A stretch of 64,000 bases of DNA from Epiperipatus broadwayi (GCA_028023455.1 JAQFVV010000142.1:1140441-1204440), one strand, 5' to 3'. Counted from the first letter of the stretch, positions 26,901 to 37,162 are shown. Translations and numbers: made by a program. Notes: a model not told the origin generated them from the letters alone.

Positions 26901-27181
26901 TGTTTTACTGGCAATGAGGGTATATTCCCTTCTACACTCACCAGATTTTGATACATTGACTCTGATAATATGGAAGCTTGACTTCCGGAGTCAATTAATG
27001 CTTCAACTCTAATATTATTTATATGCAAAATTACAATGGGACACTGATAAGTTATAGGTGGTTCACCTATAGTAAAGGGCTCTAGATAATCAATATCAAG
27101 ATCTAAAGTATTCAGCATCCACATCTGATCGTTCCCCATTTTGTTAGCACCGGGTCCTTGCAAAGAGGAACTAACATACAA
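23909..27181 (-). CDS. pol: Pol polyprotein: protease, reverse transcriptase, RNase H, integrase
   Basis: The 1090-codon open frame encodes the enzymes of the retrotransposon. The aspartic protease shows ALIDSGSQAS near residue 61 (DSG in place of the commoner DTG). The reverse transcriptase has the catalytic block IMYVDDIVIAS near residue 390 and upstream FSTFDLTASYWQIPL. RNase H begins near YVQTDSSYYGLG, around residue 535, and has the TDHRSLEFL block. The integrase has an H-H-C-C zinc finger (HCSYGHY ... CSTCLKSK, about 765-805) and a DDE core: LLAIDFYG, IILTDHATAF and the E of NPCERVM. Near the C terminus is a GPY-type module (YEGPYRIS). The first listed codon is TTG, an unlikely start. 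The frame is open upstream to 27202, overlaps the end of gag, and lies in the -1 frame. I infer translation as a gag-pol fusion by frameshifting. All catalytic blocks are intact. Confidence 0.95.
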   Translation of the reverse strand: MYVSSSLQGPGANKMGNDQMWMLNTLDLDIDYLEPFTIGEPPITYQCPIVILHINNIRVEALIDSGSQASILSESMYQNLVSVEGNIPSLPVKQIQVTLANGKRTKLSNKQVWITFKINNTEFGHVFLIMPGLIHEAIIGADFMILNKCQIDFYNRIFICKEERLNFEYGMHNLSSQLLCIQNTLIDASIKAKIEHVYAINSKLGENLYQLMYNYKNIFSKIPGIIKGYTHRIKLKSNDPFHQKMYPIPYQYKDEVQSQIDKMLEWDIIKKCPSPYVNPLVIVKKKDGSIRVCLDARMLNNVTVPERDIPPPVHELLTKFHKRSIFSTFDLTASYWQIPLHENDQQYTAFRFQGQSYVFRRMPFGLINSGAGLIRCLDMIFSKQLKEKIIMYVDDIVIASDSLHEHIQHLKLFFTECQMQNVKINMEKCSIAAKEITFLGHLINEHGIQPHPEKIAAIQRFPIPKTVKQLKSFFGLCNYYNRFYKNFAEDTINLSKLLKKAEKWKWTAEHDNEFNIIKSKFLKHVILMYPDFSKTFYVQTDSSYYGLGVVLYQLDEDQVPHVLYFLSRHLRGAELNYTITEKETLAVVWAFQKLRQFLLGSEVIVLTDHRSLEFLNKSYLSNERLVRWSLYLQQFNYRVIYIEGRQNIPADILSRHPICLMSQHPNAQNIIISSVDVVRDESIVDDYNNLTMIQGQDHKLNRIMTILNNHDNKNSKNKSIKRIFSKYKMYQNLLMYNLNSNQGESWRIVVPDSMIDKLIMYVHCSYGHYGAPKIMYVLKSIFYWDKMYKRVIRKIKTCSTCLKSKYCNKSYVGVMQPIIPNQVNELLAIDFYGPLPPFKQQKFILVAYDVFSKFVAAYPVPKTSAHFVIKCMLNYQFPLVGKPKIILTDHATAFISNRWNEWIQDQNLKHVMSSIRNPQSNPCERVMRELSRLFRVYVADNHKKWVQKLPEVINYINSTYNESTGFTPIRLHYGRHEPLLIKTPIPIVREQIDRDEDNNQAKVKLHIMGAKRVKKAHNKPHPFKINDLVLVRTPHVSNLQRNQFKKFLSLYEGPYRISCKVGENAFMLTTPDGEKGTYNARSLIPFPSEV

Positions 27182-27199
27182 AGACCTTTCTAATTTAAC
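27142..27199 (-). promoter_or_regulatory. Predicted -1 ribosomal frameshift signal at the gag-pol junction
   Basis: In gag frame the message reads G TTA AAT TAG, so GTTAAAT (27199 to 27193) sits right before the gag stop. GTTAAAC, differing only in the last base, is a known arterivirus slippery site. After a six-base spacer, GGTCTTTG (27186-27179) can pair with CAAGGACC (27160-27153), eight pairs with one G-U. Loop bases TGTTAG (27176-27171) can pair with CTAACA (27147-27142), giving a possible pseudoknot. Pol is open in the -1 frame only from 27202 down, so the shift must occur here. No experiment supports it; the 10-nt junction inside the pseudoknot is longer than usual. Confidence 0.65.
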
Positions 27200-29355
27200 T
27201 TTTTACTACTAGTTTTATTAGCTGGTCTTTTGAGAATTGTGGTCACACCACTAGTAGAAGGCTGATTATGCGAATCATCACTTCTATCCCTATTTGTATC
27301 ATATTTTACAGATTTCTTAAAATATGGAGACATTCTATCTCTGCCTTTGTACTCAAATCTTCTCTTAACACCTCCAGAAGATCTCACCCCAGTATTAACA
27401 CTAAGACTTGCTAATGGGTAACTATTCCGATCCTTATTTACCCTAAACCTATTATCCATCGATAATTCTGCTACTTCCAAAGCATCCAGGATTTCAGAGA
27501 CTTCCTCAATTGTCCCACGGTCAGCAGCGATTAACAATTGCTCCACATTTTTAGGTAGGTTGTGCCTAACTATCCGGACAATCTGTCCTTCCGATAATGG
27601 ACAAGCAGTCAACGTCTTCAGACGAACAGCTTGACTCCTGAAAAAGCTGGTGTAGCTGCCTTTGCTAACTTGGTACTTCTCTTGGGTAATTTGATACCGA
27701 ATGCAATCCTGTTTGTCGGAGTTCCAAAAGCTCCCAACAATAAAACATTTGAAATCACCATATGTCATTGGCTTCTCAAACAGGGATTGCCACCAATCTT
27801 TAGCAACTCCATATAAATGATTGCTACACACGGCCACTTTTTCTTTTTCAGATAAAGAACATATTGAAAACAATTCATCCAAATTGTTTAAAAACTCAGA
27901 GGGATTTTCCATGTATTCCCCTTTAAATGGTTTCACTTTCATAAACCTTAGGGCCATTGAATTATTCGCACTTCCCTCATGACTAATCACTTCTCTAGTC
28001 GGTCTATTGTCAATTTCCTTCACAATAGTATTTCCTGACTGATTATTATTATCACTACCTTGCTTAACTAATTCTACATTATTTATTTGTGAAGAATCAA
28101 TATAATCCATATATGCCTTACTACTTATTTTCCCTTTAAATACCTCTGCTTTTGCATTACTTATACTTTTCATTTCTATCTGATCATATACTTGCTGAAA
28201 TTTCCCTTCTAAGTCCATTTGCTCAAGCACTTGCTTTACATATCCTTTTTGTTCTTTTCTAAACTCATCTAAATTCTTGTCTAAAATTTCTTTATACTTG
28301 TCCTTATTCTGTTCTATCATACCTACGTGATCCTTTATATCCTTTTGAATACGCTTTATATTCTCTCCTACTTTCGATCTATATTTATTTTCATCGACTC
28401 TTTTGACATCTAAACCCTTAAATTTTTCTACTAACTCCTTCTCTATTTCCTCTTTTATGTTCCCTCTGGTCTGAACTATGGCACTCCTAACATCTTTAAT
28501 ATCTTCATTAATATTACTAACTTGGTTCTTAACTTCACCAATCTCATTATCCACTTTTAATTTATAGTCATTAATTTTTAAAGTTAAATTATTATTATTA
28601 ACTCTACATTGATCAATAGATTCTGCTATTTGATCTTTTAGACTTTTAATTGTGCTTTCTGAAAATTCATGAAGTTTTCTTTCTAAAAATTCTTGATTTC
28701 TATCATCAATTTTTAGTATTTCTAATTTTAAAGACTCAACTACCTCTTCATTTTTATCAAATCTTATATCTATATTATCCATTCTATCTTCCATTTTTTT
28801 ATTAAAACTCATTACAATTGCAAAATCCTCTTTCATTTCTTCTTTTAAAGACTTACTCTCCTCTTTCATTTCTTCTTTTAAAGACTTACTCTCCTCTTTC
28901 ATTTCTTTCAGTTCTTCTTTTAAAGAATCTAATTTAATATTATTTTTATTACTCTCCTCTTTCATTTCTTTCATTTCTTCTTTTAAAGAATCTAATTTAA
29001 TATTATTTTTATTACTCTCCTCTTTCATTTCTTCTTTTAAAGAATCTAATTTAATATTCGTATTTATATTCATATCTTTCATTGAATTCATACTTTGAAT
29101 CAACATTTCAAAATATTTCTTAAAATCAGACCTTGATAAGTTCTCTACATCTTTCTCAGTTTTCACTGCTTCTTTTTCTACAGTTTTAAAAATTATCTCT
29201 TCCTCCTCCTCTATTTCATTATCCATATTTTGAGTATTTTCTAATATTATTTCTGAATCTGCTAATTTCTCTATTTCTTTACTCTCCACACAACTGTTAT
29301 CCTCAACAACAAAATTGGACATTTCAACTTCTAGATCTTTATCCCAATTACTCAT
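27190..29355 (-). CDS. gag: Gag polyprotein with long coiled coil and capsid-like domain
   Basis: The protein is of 721 codons if started at the ATG at 29355, which has A at -3 and begins MSNWDKDLE. An in-frame ATG at 29418 would add 21 hydrophobic and basic residues and looks less likely. The order is an acidic N-terminal part (run EIEEEEE), then a long charged coiled-coil region with tandem KLDSLKEEMKE-type repeats. A retrotransposon capsid-type domain follows in roughly the last third (MKVKPFKGEYMENPSEFLNN, VAKDWWQSL, YTSFFRSQAVRLKTL). The tail is basic and rich in S, R and K. No CCHC zinc knuckle is present; the basic tail may bind RNA instead. It is the structural particle protein by family analogy. 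Confidence 0.88.
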   Translation of the reverse strand: MSNWDKDLEVEMSNFVVEDNSCVESKEIEKLADSEIILENTQNMDNEIEEEEEIIFKTVEKEAVKTEKDVENLSRSDFKKYFEMLIQSMNSMKDMNINTNIKLDSLKEEMKEESNKNNIKLDSLKEEMKEMKEESNKNNIKLDSLKEELKEMKEESKSLKEEMKEESKSLKEEMKEDFAIVMSFNKKMEDRMDNIDIRFDKNEEVVESLKLEILKIDDRNQEFLERKLHEFSESTIKSLKDQIAESIDQCRVNNNNLTLKINDYKLKVDNEIGEVKNQVSNINEDIKDVRSAIVQTRGNIKEEIEKELVEKFKGLDVKRVDENKYRSKVGENIKRIQKDIKDHVGMIEQNKDKYKEILDKNLDEFRKEQKGYVKQVLEQMDLEGKFQQVYDQIEMKSISNAKAEVFKGKISSKAYMDYIDSSQINNVELVKQGSDNNNQSGNTIVKEIDNRPTREVISHEGSANNSMALRFMKVKPFKGEYMENPSEFLNNLDELFSICSLSEKEKVAVCSNHLYGVAKDWWQSLFEKPMTYGDFKCFIVGSFWNSDKQDCIRYQITQEKYQVSKGSYTSFFRSQAVRLKTLTACPLSEGQIVRIVRHNLPKNVEQLLIAADRGTIEEVSEILDALEVAELSMDNRFRVNKDRNSYPLASLSVNTGVRSSGGVKRRFEYKGRDRMSPYFKKSVKYDTNRDRSDDSHNQPSTSGVTTILKRPANKTSSKKLN
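28838..29060 (-). repeat. Tandem repeats within gag coding the coiled coil
   Basis: Near-identical DNA blocks (plus-strand CTCCTCTTTCATTTCTTC and TTTTAAAGAATCTAATTTAA) recur several times. They encode repeated KEEMKEE and NNIKLDSLKEE units of about 11 and 23 codons. All repeats keep the reading frame, which suggests in-frame expansion by slippage or unequal exchange with selection to stay open. Confidence 0.8.
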
Positions 29356-30116
29356 TTTTATTTTTTTAAAATTCAATTCTATTATTATTATGCAGTATTT
29401 ATTATCAATAATTTTCAAAATAATTCCCTATCAACCTTCCCATCTCCACTCAATTCACTTCTACAATTAATCATAAAATAGTATCTTTGAAAACTCTACA
29501 CTATTTATTATTAAATAATTATATAACTTCAAATAACAAAATTGTGTCATATCATTTATTTTCACACCCATGATCCACAGACAATTTGCACATAATATAT
29601 GATATTAAGTATTCATCTAAAATATTTTAAGAATTGATATGGTCATATTATAAAATAATTATTTGCCACATTTCCATAATTTACCTATTTATCTACTTAT
29701 TAACTTAAAATCAACACAGTATTTAATTTTTAAATAATCATATTATAGATACCACATGAAAATATAATAACTTTACTAATAAGATCTTTATTCTAATTTT
29801 ACAATCAACATCTAATCAATTATAAATATTGTTATAAAATACTAATTATTTATATTTAATAAATATACTAATTACTAACTCCTAAATTATACATTTTAAC
29901 ATATACACTATTTTTACTAACAGATTATACCTATCATTTTACTCTACTAACACATATATTATTCCTAAAATTATGTATCCTAATTCTTAATTAAATATCT
30001 AGGCCTAAAACGATTGGGCGTCAAAATCCATCTTTTCCAACCATCGGGTTGATAAAATTATAATCCCAACATATCAGGCCCACCACGTTGCCGGCGCCAA
30101 AATCCTTCTTACCCTT
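29356..30116 (-). other. 5' leader of the retrotransposon
   Basis: About 760 bp between the 5' LTR and the chosen gag start. The part next to the LTR is richer in G+C than the rest of the element and holds the primer binding site and a diverged second copy of its surroundings (plus-strand GGCGTCAAAATCC at 30017-30029). The rest is A+T-rich with no ORF. A packaging signal would be expected here by analogy but was not identified. Confidence 0.6.
30082..30099 (-). promoter_or_regulatory. Primer binding site, lysine-tRNA-like
   Basis: On the minus strand TGGCGCCGGCAACGTGGT begins 17 nt after the LTR end. It resembles the tRNA-Lys1,2-type site TGGCGCCCAACGTGGGGC with two or three inserted bases. 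The 17-nt gap from the LTR is longer than usual. Confidence 0.6.
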
Positions 30117-33100
30117 TGTACCCTTACTTCTCGATGTATAATATAGTTTGAAATACGACTAGCTCAATTAAATTATAATGCTTAATTAAAATTTGCATAT
30201 CTATCTTTAATTTACTTTTATATTATCATATTCTACTTAAATTTATTATTAATTATCAAAATCAATATAATTCTATAGTATGTACTAATTAAATAAGTAT
30301 TTATTAAAATCATGAGACTGTGAAGTAAAGTTACAAAGTAATAAGTAGATTTACATTGAGTCAATATCTTCCAAGACATTGTCTCAATGGCATAAGAATA
30401 CTATTACCTCCTTATTAACTTACTACTACATCTACAGCATTCTTATGGCTTTTAAATAAAATAAACTATCTTTAATAATAATAAAATAAATAAATCTTAA
30501 CTTTTAATTTTTAAAATATAATTAAATAATCTCAGGTTCTTCTAATTATCTTAAAGTAATGATAACTCATGTAAATAAGTATGATATGGGATTTTATATC
30601 AAACCTAAATACACCTAACTTATTTTAATAATAATAATACTCAATACTAATCTTAGGGTATAACTTAATCTTATCTATTTCTGTTATATCATCAATCATT
30701 AAATAAATAATCATATGTATATCTTTTATTTTCATATAGCATCTTAATTTTGGAATAGATCAAAATCTTATAATTTAATAATCTGTGGCAATAAATAATA
30801 TTGTACTCTTATATTATGCATTATAATTACTCTATGACCATTGTAATATGATGTAATAATGTCAATCAATTCTCATAAATGATAATCAGGAAAATATTGT
30901 ATTTATTTCTAAAATAATATTAATAAATTCACATTGTGCAAATATTATGTTTCTTCAAATTATCTGCTGTCAAATGCTGTGGTGCAAAATAATGAACTCG
31001 ACACACTTTTAAAACAAATTAAACAAATTTATTTACATTAACTTCAACTAAGAATTTATTTACAATATTTACAGTTCAAAATTATGAAAACAAAGAAAAA
31101 TAAAAAATAAGAAAATAATAATACAATATGTTTACACTGTTATTAACTCATACTCCTAATAAGTAATTATACATTCTTTAAAATGCTGTACTAATAACAT
31201 TGAAGTATGTTTTTAAAACTTAGACTTTAAATAAATATCAGTAAGCTTCAATTATTACAAATAAATTTATGTAAATACTGTTTATGTAGCATATGTAAAC
31301 AATAAAACTTTAATAATTAAATTGCTACATCAATTAAGTATTAATGTTATTCATTCCATAATGTAATAGTATGTGTTCACTTTACTATTAGTACTACTTT
31401 AATATTATAATATAGAAATTAATGTATCTGTGTAATGTAATAACAAATAATTGATTATAACTTTATATTTCACTTAATGCAATTCATGCTACAGGTTTTA
31501 TCAAATATGCATTACATATATGTGTTGTTGAAATAATAATATTATTCAAATCATTCATTAATTTCAAATTCATAAAGTATTATATTAGATAAATTCTATG
31601 ATTCTTTTCTATGTAAAATTATTACTTTACTTTATGTGTTATACTACTCCTTCTTAATAAATTTCTATCTACAAAAACATCCTCTAAACTTATTTAAAAT
31701 TTCCGGAAAACAACTTTCAACTCTAAATAAAATATTAATTATCCAAACTATTTATACTTCATCATCTATATTCGGTAAATCTTCAATCCAAATATAAACT
31801 TCTACATAAAACTTAACTTAATTTATCCAATAAAATAAAAATAAAATATAGACTTTTAACTCTCTTCCTAATTTGCAATAAAAAAATAATTACTTATAAA
31901 TAATAAATATAATTCTAATACTATAACATAAAAACAATATCAAAATTTATTAACGAAAGAATCATATAATTATTTCTAAGCTTCTTATGTAATGTTGCAT
32001 CGTATTTATTTCATAAATTCAAATTATGCATATTTAAATAAAACTGTCACTGCCAATATAATGTGTGTGTATTTTTAAAATAATCATACATTCATTCAAA
32101 ATAACATAATATTTGGTTGATCTAAAGAAAACATATTAAATACATCAAAATTATTATTATTATACAATTTTTACCATAGATAATGATTTAATGTCCAGTC
32201 CATCTTCCAATATTCTTCGGAATTACAGCTTCATAAAATAATTCACATTTATACTCACGATCATTCTTTAAAATATTCTGTGTTATATTAATTATAAAAT
32301 AAACTCATGCAATTAATCATTATATTATTTTTTAGTTATTATTTAAAGATATGTACCTATCTTATTTTTAATAGATTAATAATATTTAAATTTTATATTA
32401 GATAAATAAAACAGAATTCATATTACGTAAATCCAGCGATGTTTCCTTTTCACCATAAAGTTCTTTAATCGTAGGCACATATTTACTAGAACACCATTTC
32501 CGGTTTCCGGTCCACCACGTGTTTTTTTAAAAGTTTATGAAAAACGAAAAACGTTCTTTTAAAACCAAAATAAAAGTTAATCAGTTCTTCCATAAAAATA
32601 AAATAAAATTAAAATAGTTTATAGGATCCTGATTTAGTTCTTTAAAGAATATTATTAAAAAGTTATTATTTTAAATTAGTCTATAGTTTATGAAAAATTA
32701 TCATTTAATTATTTTAAATTAACTGGGACGTCCACGTATTACTTGCGCATTTCTTAACAAAATATCCAGGTAAGAATAAGCTTCTTTATCTATAAACGAC
32801 CAGCGTTTAAATTATTTCAATATAATAATTTTTATTATATTAAGACTTTTAGCTAATTATATTTTCAATTTATTTGCCTTTTAAAATTGTCAACATTCAG
32901 TCTTTTAAACATAAAGACTTAACAAGGCAAGTATTTATAAAACTACTTTCATTTTTAATATCTTTACTTAAGATATATTTTTAAATTTATAGCTTGCAAA
33001 AATACTTTCTTCATAAAGAAGTATTTTATTCTTTAAAATATCTATTTTCTAATAGTCAATAGTAATTAGCTTTTAAAATTATATACTGTCCAAAATACTA

Positions 33101-34390
33101 CTTTTCTCCATCTCGTAATTTTCCGAACTAATCCAGCGTTTGTCATATTTCTAGTATAAAGTTTCCGATATATTTTCACTATATATGATGTTCCCATGAC
33201 TATTTGCTTGTAAATTGAGCTTAATAGAGACGACCGATAGGGAAAAAATTAAGTTAACACTGCATGTCTATCATTTAAAACTTTTATAACTTATTTACAA
33301 GACACTCTTATAATTTTGAAAAATGATTTTAAAAGCGTCTATAAAAATTTACTTAGCTATTTTTTTAATAACACAATTAACTTGAAAATTCAATCACAAA
33401 GTCCTCTCCTAACAATTGAACTGAGCTTTTATACCGGAAGAAACTTCCCATTTGATTGGTAGATTAAACAATCAACTTTGCTGGCTTATTTACATATTTA
33501 CCAACAACACAAAATTAAAAATAAATAATGACTTATTTAATATTTAATATTTATTACATTATTAAATTTCTAAAATAATCTTTATCATTTATTTAAATCT
33601 ATTAAACATTCTTTTAAAATATTCTTACTTACTTGATTTTAATTTTAACTTTTATAAGATTATTTTTAAATAAACTAAGTATTTTTTTATACGTCATATT
33701 TTTAAAGCAATACTTTTAAAATCAGATTTAATATTCTACATTGATTTATCTTTATTTTTATCTCGTGATAACTCACGTATTATTTATAAATTTTATAACA
33801 TGATTTTTAAAATAGTTCTGCAACTTTACTAAACAACTTCCAAGCATGTGTGTGTATATTTAACTAACATCTGTTCTTTACAACACAAGAAACGCTTGTC
33901 ATCGTCTAAAAATAAACTAACAATTGCATTTTTTAAAATAAATATTTTTTAAATAAATAAGATATTATAATAGATTTTAAAATAATTATCCAATATTATT
34001 AAAATCAAATATTAGTCTTCTATTTAAGTACTTATAATAATTAAAATATTTATATTCTTTTATAATATTATTTTATCAACAATAAATATATGCATTTAAT
34101 TTTAACTTGTCTTTTAAACACTTTTAGCTTTAAATACCTATTTATTAAATATATTAATGCAGTATTGATTATGGCCATTTTTCCCAACCATATATTATAA
34201 TCATCATCATTTAAAATGTCTCTCTCAATATCAGCACAATTTCACATATCAAATACTCATAGATTGCTTTCATTAAATCTTTTGAAATAGTACCATAAGC
34301 AAAATTAACATCACATATTCAAATATATCTTAAATTTAAAATTTTTAATAGATTAGCACAAAAATTAGATGGTGACCCATACAAAAGGGC

Positions 34391-34393
<3 letters not shown>
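30117..34393 (-). repeat. 5' LTR of the retrotransposon
   Basis: This LTR is upstream in element orientation and would carry the promoter and transcription start. Both LTRs come to exactly 4277 bp although they differ by several small indels that cancel out. Divergence from the other LTR is about 1.5-2% by eye and is patchy: differences cluster around 31140-31350 while long stretches (for example 32720-33280) are almost identical. No TATA box or poly(A) signal could be chosen with confidence in such A+T-rich sequence. Confidence 0.95.

Positions 34394-34434
<41 letters not shown>
34394..34434. repeat. (AT)n microsatellite at the LTR element's flank
   Basis: An AT run starts directly after the LTR. 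It continues the (AT)n that ends at 18786, as expected if the element inserted into this tract. Confidence 0.9.
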
Positions 34435-34899
34435 CGTGTGCATATCAAACAGAATAATAAAAGTACTTTGTCAACTTAATAGAAGATATGCTGGATAATT
34501 CAGATTTATACCACAAGTTGTCATTCTGATGATAGAGTAGAGGATTTAGTTAATATGAGCAGAATCATTTTCATTAGATCCACAATATTTTAAAATTGTG
34601 ATTAAGATTTTAATGTTAGAATTGAAAAATACTTGAAAGTTGAAAATGTTTGTCTAAGCTTGAAATGACAGAAATGCAGACTTGTAAAGGATTTCAAATG
34701 GAAATGGATACAAAAGCATCCAAACATATATAAAAATGCATAATAGTTATATTATGCTTCAATTATTTATTATATATTTCAAAATTCTAATGTGCTTTCT
34801 AAACTAAACAGAGAAAGTGATTTTTTTTTTATTGAAATGTATGATAGTCTTAAAATAAAAATATAGGAAAAAAGATATTAAGATCATATAAAGAGTTAA

Positions 34900-36130
34900 T
34901 AACTAATTCTTGCAAATCTCTGCTGAATTTAAACTATAACATTCAAATCATTTTACAAAATTATCAGATCTAAGTTTTGAAGATATCAGTAATAAAATAA
35001 TTGATTTCATAGAGGTAGTTGATCCAAATATGCAACAATTTATTAATAAATAATTATTTGAAACAATACAATGTATAATAAAAATAAGAAATGTGAAAAT
35101 ATTTTTTAAAATAATCTACAGAAAAAAATAAGTATATAATGTTATGTAAAATAATACAAAAAAAAGAGATAAAGATCCAAGAAAATATAATTAGAAAATT
35201 ACAGTAATATCTGTGTAAAGAAAAAAAAAATCTTTAAATATATAAATGAATTGTTAATACTGCAAAATAAGTTGCTTTGGCAATATTTGAAATAAAAATA
35301 AGGACACTATTACAAAAAAAGAAGGACTACATAAAAAAAAGCTAAATAATTGTAAAAAAATCAAATCCCATGCAATTATGATAAAATCTTTGAAATAGAT
35401 TTATATTATAATTGGATAAAATAAACATTCAGATAAGAAAAATGCAAACTTTTCAGAAAATCATGAAACTATTATATGCATTTTAAAAATATAAAATACA
35501 GAAATTGTTCAGAAAGGTATTGTGAGAAAAAATGAAAAATTGCTGATATTTGAAAAAATAACTGATAATGAGTAAATTAGAAATTGCATACCCCTTAGTC
35601 TTCTATCACTTTCGTATAAGATTTTTGCTAAGTTTATTCCCAAATTTTCTATAGAGAACATTGGTCTCAAAACATTAAAAAAAGTGAGAAATGCTGATTA
35701 AACTGAGGAAAATATCAATGAGTATAAATTGCTATTTTGTTTTAAATTTGTCAATTATAAGAAAGCATTTGATTTTATATGTTGATTCATTATAATTTTA
35801 TTAGTATCAAAATATAGACCAAAGATATTTTTCAAATTCTGAATAATATTTATCAAAATTCTATAATACTAATTATATTAATTGGTAATTTTTAAAAAAA
35901 AAAGGTATTCATGAGAGTGATATAACAGTAAATTTGCATCTCTGGAATTTTCAAAGCTTTTTTTAAGAAAATATTGTGTGAGCTAAAATAGAAAGTGAAA
36001 AAGGAAAAATGAAATGAAGTTTGCTTATGATCTCTTTATTTTTTAGATAATCTAGTTGATTCTGAAAATAATGCTTTATAACTTTAAATAAAGTTATAAT
36101 AACTATTAAGATGAAAACAAGAAAATGGTA
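34900..36130 (+). pseudogene. RTE-type LINE relic A (reverse transcriptase region)
   Basis: Many stops and frameshifts break it, but ordered RTE blocks can be read. NEXIRNCIPLSLLSLSYKIF (35570-35630, X a stop) fits the NYRPISLLSVLYKIF block. FVNYKKAFDF (about 35747) fits FVDYEKAFDS. NNIYQNS follows near 35850, and a degraded RFADDI-like block follows near 36020. Upstream, EDISNKIIDFIEVVD near 34985 may be the linker after the endonuclease. It is dead; the boundaries are uncertain and no target-site duplication was found. Confidence 0.55.
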
Positions 36131-36685
36131 ATAAAGATACTGTTTACAAGTGACAAAAAGTTGTTTAGCAGCTTTTTAAAATTAGAAAAAATGATTAATT
36201 GTAGTAAATAGAAGAAATCAGTACTTACTTACAAAAAAGTATACCATTGCAACTCAAAAAAAAATATAGAAGTCATAAATAATAATATTCAATAAAAGTA
36301 GTAATGGTACCAGTGGTGGGGATGGTAATGACAGTGGATATAGTGTTAATAGTAGTAGTCATCTTTTTTGCAACAGTTTTTGCTATCTTGCCTAATTGTA
36401 CTCATTGCAAGTATAATTTTTCCAATGAAATAAAGTTTTGTTACACTTTCTAGAGTATTTAAAATAATCTTTATAACATAAATGGAGCTTTCCTCTTCCA
36501 TAACACCAATGCTTAAGATTATCTTCAAAATATTTACTTTAAAAAAACTGTCACAATTTATTCTCTTTGGTCAATGCATGAAATATATTATTTTACAAAA
36601 AACTATTTGTATTATACAATCAATTAATTGCAAACATTACGACAAATCTTTTCATTTAATAGACTCAAATGCCTTTATCAATTCA

Positions 36686-36717
<32 letters not shown>
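36131..36717. other. Non-coding DNA with (AT)n tract
   Basis: Nothing recognised; an (AT)n tract runs from 36689 to about 36718. Confidence 0.5.
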
Positions 36718-36722
<5 letters not shown>

Positions 36723-37110
36723 CAACTAATACACATGACCATACACATGTGAAAAAGATAAATAATGTCCAATATATGTATTTCATGCTGAACAAGCACT
36801 CATCATGTGATCCAGATCATCATCTCCCACATATATATATATATATATATTCACGCTCAGTTTATATTAAAATAGAAAGTCTTCAAACTTAATATAAACC
36901 AAGCACAATTACATATATGTGTTGGAGATGGTGATCTGGACCACCTGATGAGTGCTGGTTCAGTATGAAATATATAAACTGGATATTATTTATCTATTTT
37001 ATATATGTGTGGTCTTGAATATCAGTTGTATGAGATAGATTGGGAAACTGAAGGGAGCTTGAAATCTGGTTTCAAATTCCCTATAATTACATCTAAACTC
37101 CAGGGATATA
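36718..37110. mobile_element. Foldback element family B, copy with spacer
   Basis: The left arm (ACACATGACCATACACATGT ... AACAAGCACTCATCATGTGA, to about 36835) is repeated in reverse complement at about 36922-37110 (CACCTGATGAGTGCTGGTTC ... TGGTTTCAAATTCCC). A spacer of about 85 bp contains an (AT)n tract and CTCAGTTTATATT. The 136-codon open frame that runs into it from 36482 is not a gene. Confidence 0.65.
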
Positions 37111-37128
37111 AAGTATACTTGTCTTTAA

Positions 37129-37162
<34 letters not shown>

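Larger units (their letters stand above)
18787..34393 (-). mobile_element. Ty3/gypsy-type LTR retrotransposon, near-intact
   Basis: The 15.6-kb element lies on the minus strand. In element order it has a 4277-bp 5' LTR, a primer binding site, a leader, gag, pol in the -1 frame, a short 3' non-coding part, a polypurine tract and a 4277-bp 3' LTR. Both LTRs start TGTG and end TACA in element orientation (TG...CA termini). The domain order protease-RT-RNase H-integrase is that of Ty3/gypsy (Metaviridae-type) elements, not of Copia. No env-like ORF is seen. The flanks are (AT)n on both sides, so a 4- or 6-bp duplication of AT units fits but cannot be delimited. The uninterrupted ORFs and near-identical LTRs suggest recent insertion. 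Confidence 0.93.

Noticed and set aside
27179-27181. TTG as start codon of pol
   Set aside because: The frame continues upstream into gag and the context suits frameshifting; TTG initiation is improbable in a eukaryote.
36482-36892. 136-codon open frame
   Set aside because: It runs through an (AT)n tract and a foldback arm and has no domain.
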